The notes under the pieces were generated by a model, which was given only the letters and a program-made list of their open reading frames with translations, did no database searches and was not told the DNA's origin. From contig JANBQS010000456.1 in the NCBI GenBank assembly GCA_027577415.1, positions 1 to 17,529 of the forward strand: 17,529 nt of DNA, in the 5' to 3' direction. This document shows, piece by piece, positions 16,248 through 17,529 of this stretch (position 1 is the stretch's first letter; every line of letters begins with the position of its first letter). A program made the translations under genes and the position numbers. The stretch is from Coemansia sp. RSA 922. Lineage: Eukaryota; Kickxellomycota; Kickxellomycetes; Kickxellales; Kickxellaceae.

Positions 16248-17504
16248 ATGTTTGATCTTTGCAAAGGTGCGTCAATGCTGTTCAGCCTCCTCAGAAAGCG
16301 GTCTGGCGAAAAGGCAAAGCTCGAAGATGAGGACAACACTGTGCCATTCAAGAGGGCCCGTCAGGCCACAGCGTTTTATTCCAGCTGTCTCCAGATTTCT
16401 AGGGATGTGCCTGCCCCCCTGTCTACTGAGAGTGCAATATCCTCTGGCATTACCTGCAGATTGCATGCCACATGTCCAAAAAAGAGGGCACAATTCCATG
16501 TGATACTTGACTACATCACTGAGCCAAGCGACAGCGGCACTGCTCCAGTATCGAGCATCCAGTTCTCCATGCCACACCCTGATGCCAAGAACTCCGAGCC
16601 TTGTTATCTAATAATGCATCGCACATGCACTTTGGCTGAGAAATACACAGCACTTCAGTGGGAGAATACTTCCATCAAGTCCCACAATGGGCGTGTCTTG
16701 CTTACTCCCACCCAAATGAGGAGCATCGATGTTGAAAGTTCCGAGTGTGGCAAGTACTACCTGGCTTGCACCTTTCTGTGGCAGAGGCAAGGTGTGTGTA
16801 GTGACATCCAGCCCTATGACAATCGTGTTCTGTTCTCGCTTTCAGGGCTATTGCACACATATGCCAAGAGTTCCTTGCCTTGCAGTATATGCCTGGAATC
16901 CTTCCATTTTGCACTGCCCCTTTCTGAAAGGCATGCTGCCTGGCACCTAGCTGACAAGCAAGCAGCGGCTAGTGTGGCAGCAGCCCTCAAGATCACATGG
17001 CGCAGCTGCGATATCAAGGAGCTCCACAAACTGCGCAGTCTGAAAGTTGACAGAGGACAGCCAATCTGTGAGAGACCCACTGCTGTGGACATTGTCAATG
17101 CCAGACACAAGATCTGCAAGGCCAGGGTTGAGATCAGTGAGAGGCGTGCAGACCGTTACAGTTTGGTATATGGGCAAATGCATAAGAGGCGTGCCGTCTG
17201 TGGTGGTGACAGCAATTCGCTCCTCATCATCCTCAAATTGGATGAACCGTCCACCCCCAAGAGCTCTGGTGCTGAACAGCCCCCTTCTCTGAGTACTGGC
17301 ACTGAACACGCCATCACCTCATGTGCTGATGTTGTCACTGAGGAGCACATTGTCAGTCAGGCAGGTACTGTTAAGGGTGATGAGCAGTATGTCACTCCGG
17401 ACCCCAGCAGCAGACTACCTGCCCCTTTGCACACTGATGGTGAACTGCTGACTGTAGGATCGACACGTCGCGTCGGCGAGCGATCCCACATTTCGGTCAC
17501 GTGA
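16248..17504 (+). CDS. Unrecognised 418-residue protein, CpG-poor gene, C2H2-like Cys/His motif
   Basis: I do not recognise this protein. The frame is also open upstream to 16134, but the ATG at 16248 has a good context and follows a CT-rich leader, and the upstream residues are just translated pyrimidine tract. Visible: basic NLS-like RKRSGEK and PFKRARQ (within the first 40 residues), then a Cys/His-rich middle with a C2H2-like motif. This motif has Cys212, Cys215, His229 and His233 (CX2CX13HX3H), with Phe and Leu near the usual core positions. The C-terminal 80 residues are Ser/Thr/Pro-rich and disordered. The DNA has few CpG (28 in 16261-17460 by my count) compared with about 84 expected from the peptidase gene's rate. 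A 54-bp intron-like segment (16792-16845) lies in frame. The last 15 codons run into a CpG-rich palindromic tail, so the true 3' end may differ. It could be a nuclear DNA-binding protein, a repeat-family gene or a mobile-element ORF. Confidence 0.6.
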   Translation: MFDLCKGASMLFSLLRKRSGEKAKLEDEDNTVPFKRARQATAFYSSCLQISRDVPAPLSTESAISSGITCRLHATCPKKRAQFHVILDYITEPSDSGTAPVSSIQFSMPHPDAKNSEPCYLIMHRTCTLAEKYTALQWENTSIKSHNGRVLLTPTQMRSIDVESSECGKYYLACTFLWQRQGVCSDIQPYDNRVLFSLSGLLHTYAKSSLPCSICLESFHFALPLSERHAAWHLADKQAAASVAAALKITWRSCDIKELHKLRSLKVDRGQPICERPTAVDIVNARHKICKARVEISERRADRYSLVYGQMHKRRAVCGGDSNSLLIILKLDEPSTPKSSGAEQPPSLSTGTEHAITSCADVVTEEHIVSQAGTVKGDEQYVTPDPSSRLPAPLHTDGELLTVGSTRRVGERSHISVT

Positions 17505-17508
17505 CCGA
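17493..17508. repeat. Perfect 16-bp palindrome with CACGTG core
   Basis: TCGGTCACGTGACCGA equals its own reverse complement. The centre GTCACGTGAC is the ideal site of bHLH factors such as Cbf1. It contains the TGA stop (17502-17504) of the ORF. Confidence 0.8.
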
Positions 17509-17511
17509 TCT

Positions 17512-17528
17512 ATCGCCCGTTGGGCGAT
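17512..17528. repeat. Hairpin ATCGCCC-GTT-GGGCGAT at window edge
   Basis: Perfect 7-bp arms with a 3-base loop. It is followed at once by the window end, so a longer structure cannot be excluded. GATC occurs four times between 17458 and 17529. Confidence 0.7.
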
Positions 17529-17529
17529 C

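Overview
The window reads as nuclear DNA of a fungus. Genes are compact and mostly uninterrupted. The one clearly spliced gene has GT-AG introns, one with a TACTAAC branch point. Arp2/3, GINS, Ctu1/Ncs6, a secreted DPP5-type peptidase and a Zn2Cys6 regulator with an RGRPR motif all fit a fungus. The even-GC, CpG-rich coding style and retained ancestral genes suggest an early-diverging lineage (perhaps Kickxellomycotina/Zoopagomycota), but that placement is an impression, not a search result.

Layout, left to right. (1) 1-5.8 kb: an unrecognised gene entering from beyond the left edge (+) lies tail-to-tail with a tail-anchored fatty-aldehyde-type dehydrogenase (-). That gene shares a 422-bp divergent promoter with a secreted dipeptidyl-peptidase-V-like serine peptidase (+). 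(2) 5.8-9.8 kb: a 631-residue orphan protein (-) with a Ser/Asp tract and a C-terminal SUMO-interaction-like tail lies tail-to-tail (73 bp) with the peptidase. Upstream of it is ARPC5 (-), which diverges from SLD5/GINS4 (+, three exons). (3) 9.8-13.3 kb: a convergent intergenic stretch with inverted repeats, a Zn2Cys6 transcription factor with a PAS-like region (-), a 589-bp divergent promoter, and CTU1/NCS6 (+), the tRNA 2-thiolation enzyme. (4) 13.3-16.2 kb: nearly 3 kb without a convincing gene, but with homopolymer runs, a polyadenylation-like signature, hairpins and repeated GCAAAAGAGG-type words. (5) 16.2-17.5 kb: a 418-residue orphan ORF that is strikingly poor in CpG, ending in a CpG-rich, palindrome-packed 70-bp tail at the window edge.

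The recognised genes are ordinary housekeeping functions (lipid aldehyde detoxification, peptide scavenging, actin nucleation, replication, tRNA modification). They do not form one pathway, and I see no biosynthetic cluster, CRISPR array, rRNA or tRNA. The part that looks least ordinary is the right end: an unrecognised, CpG-depleted ORF with a C2H2-like Cys/His motif and an abrupt compositional edge. It could mark a once-methylated repeat, a mobile element or a transferred segment. The 631-residue orphan is the second most interesting item.
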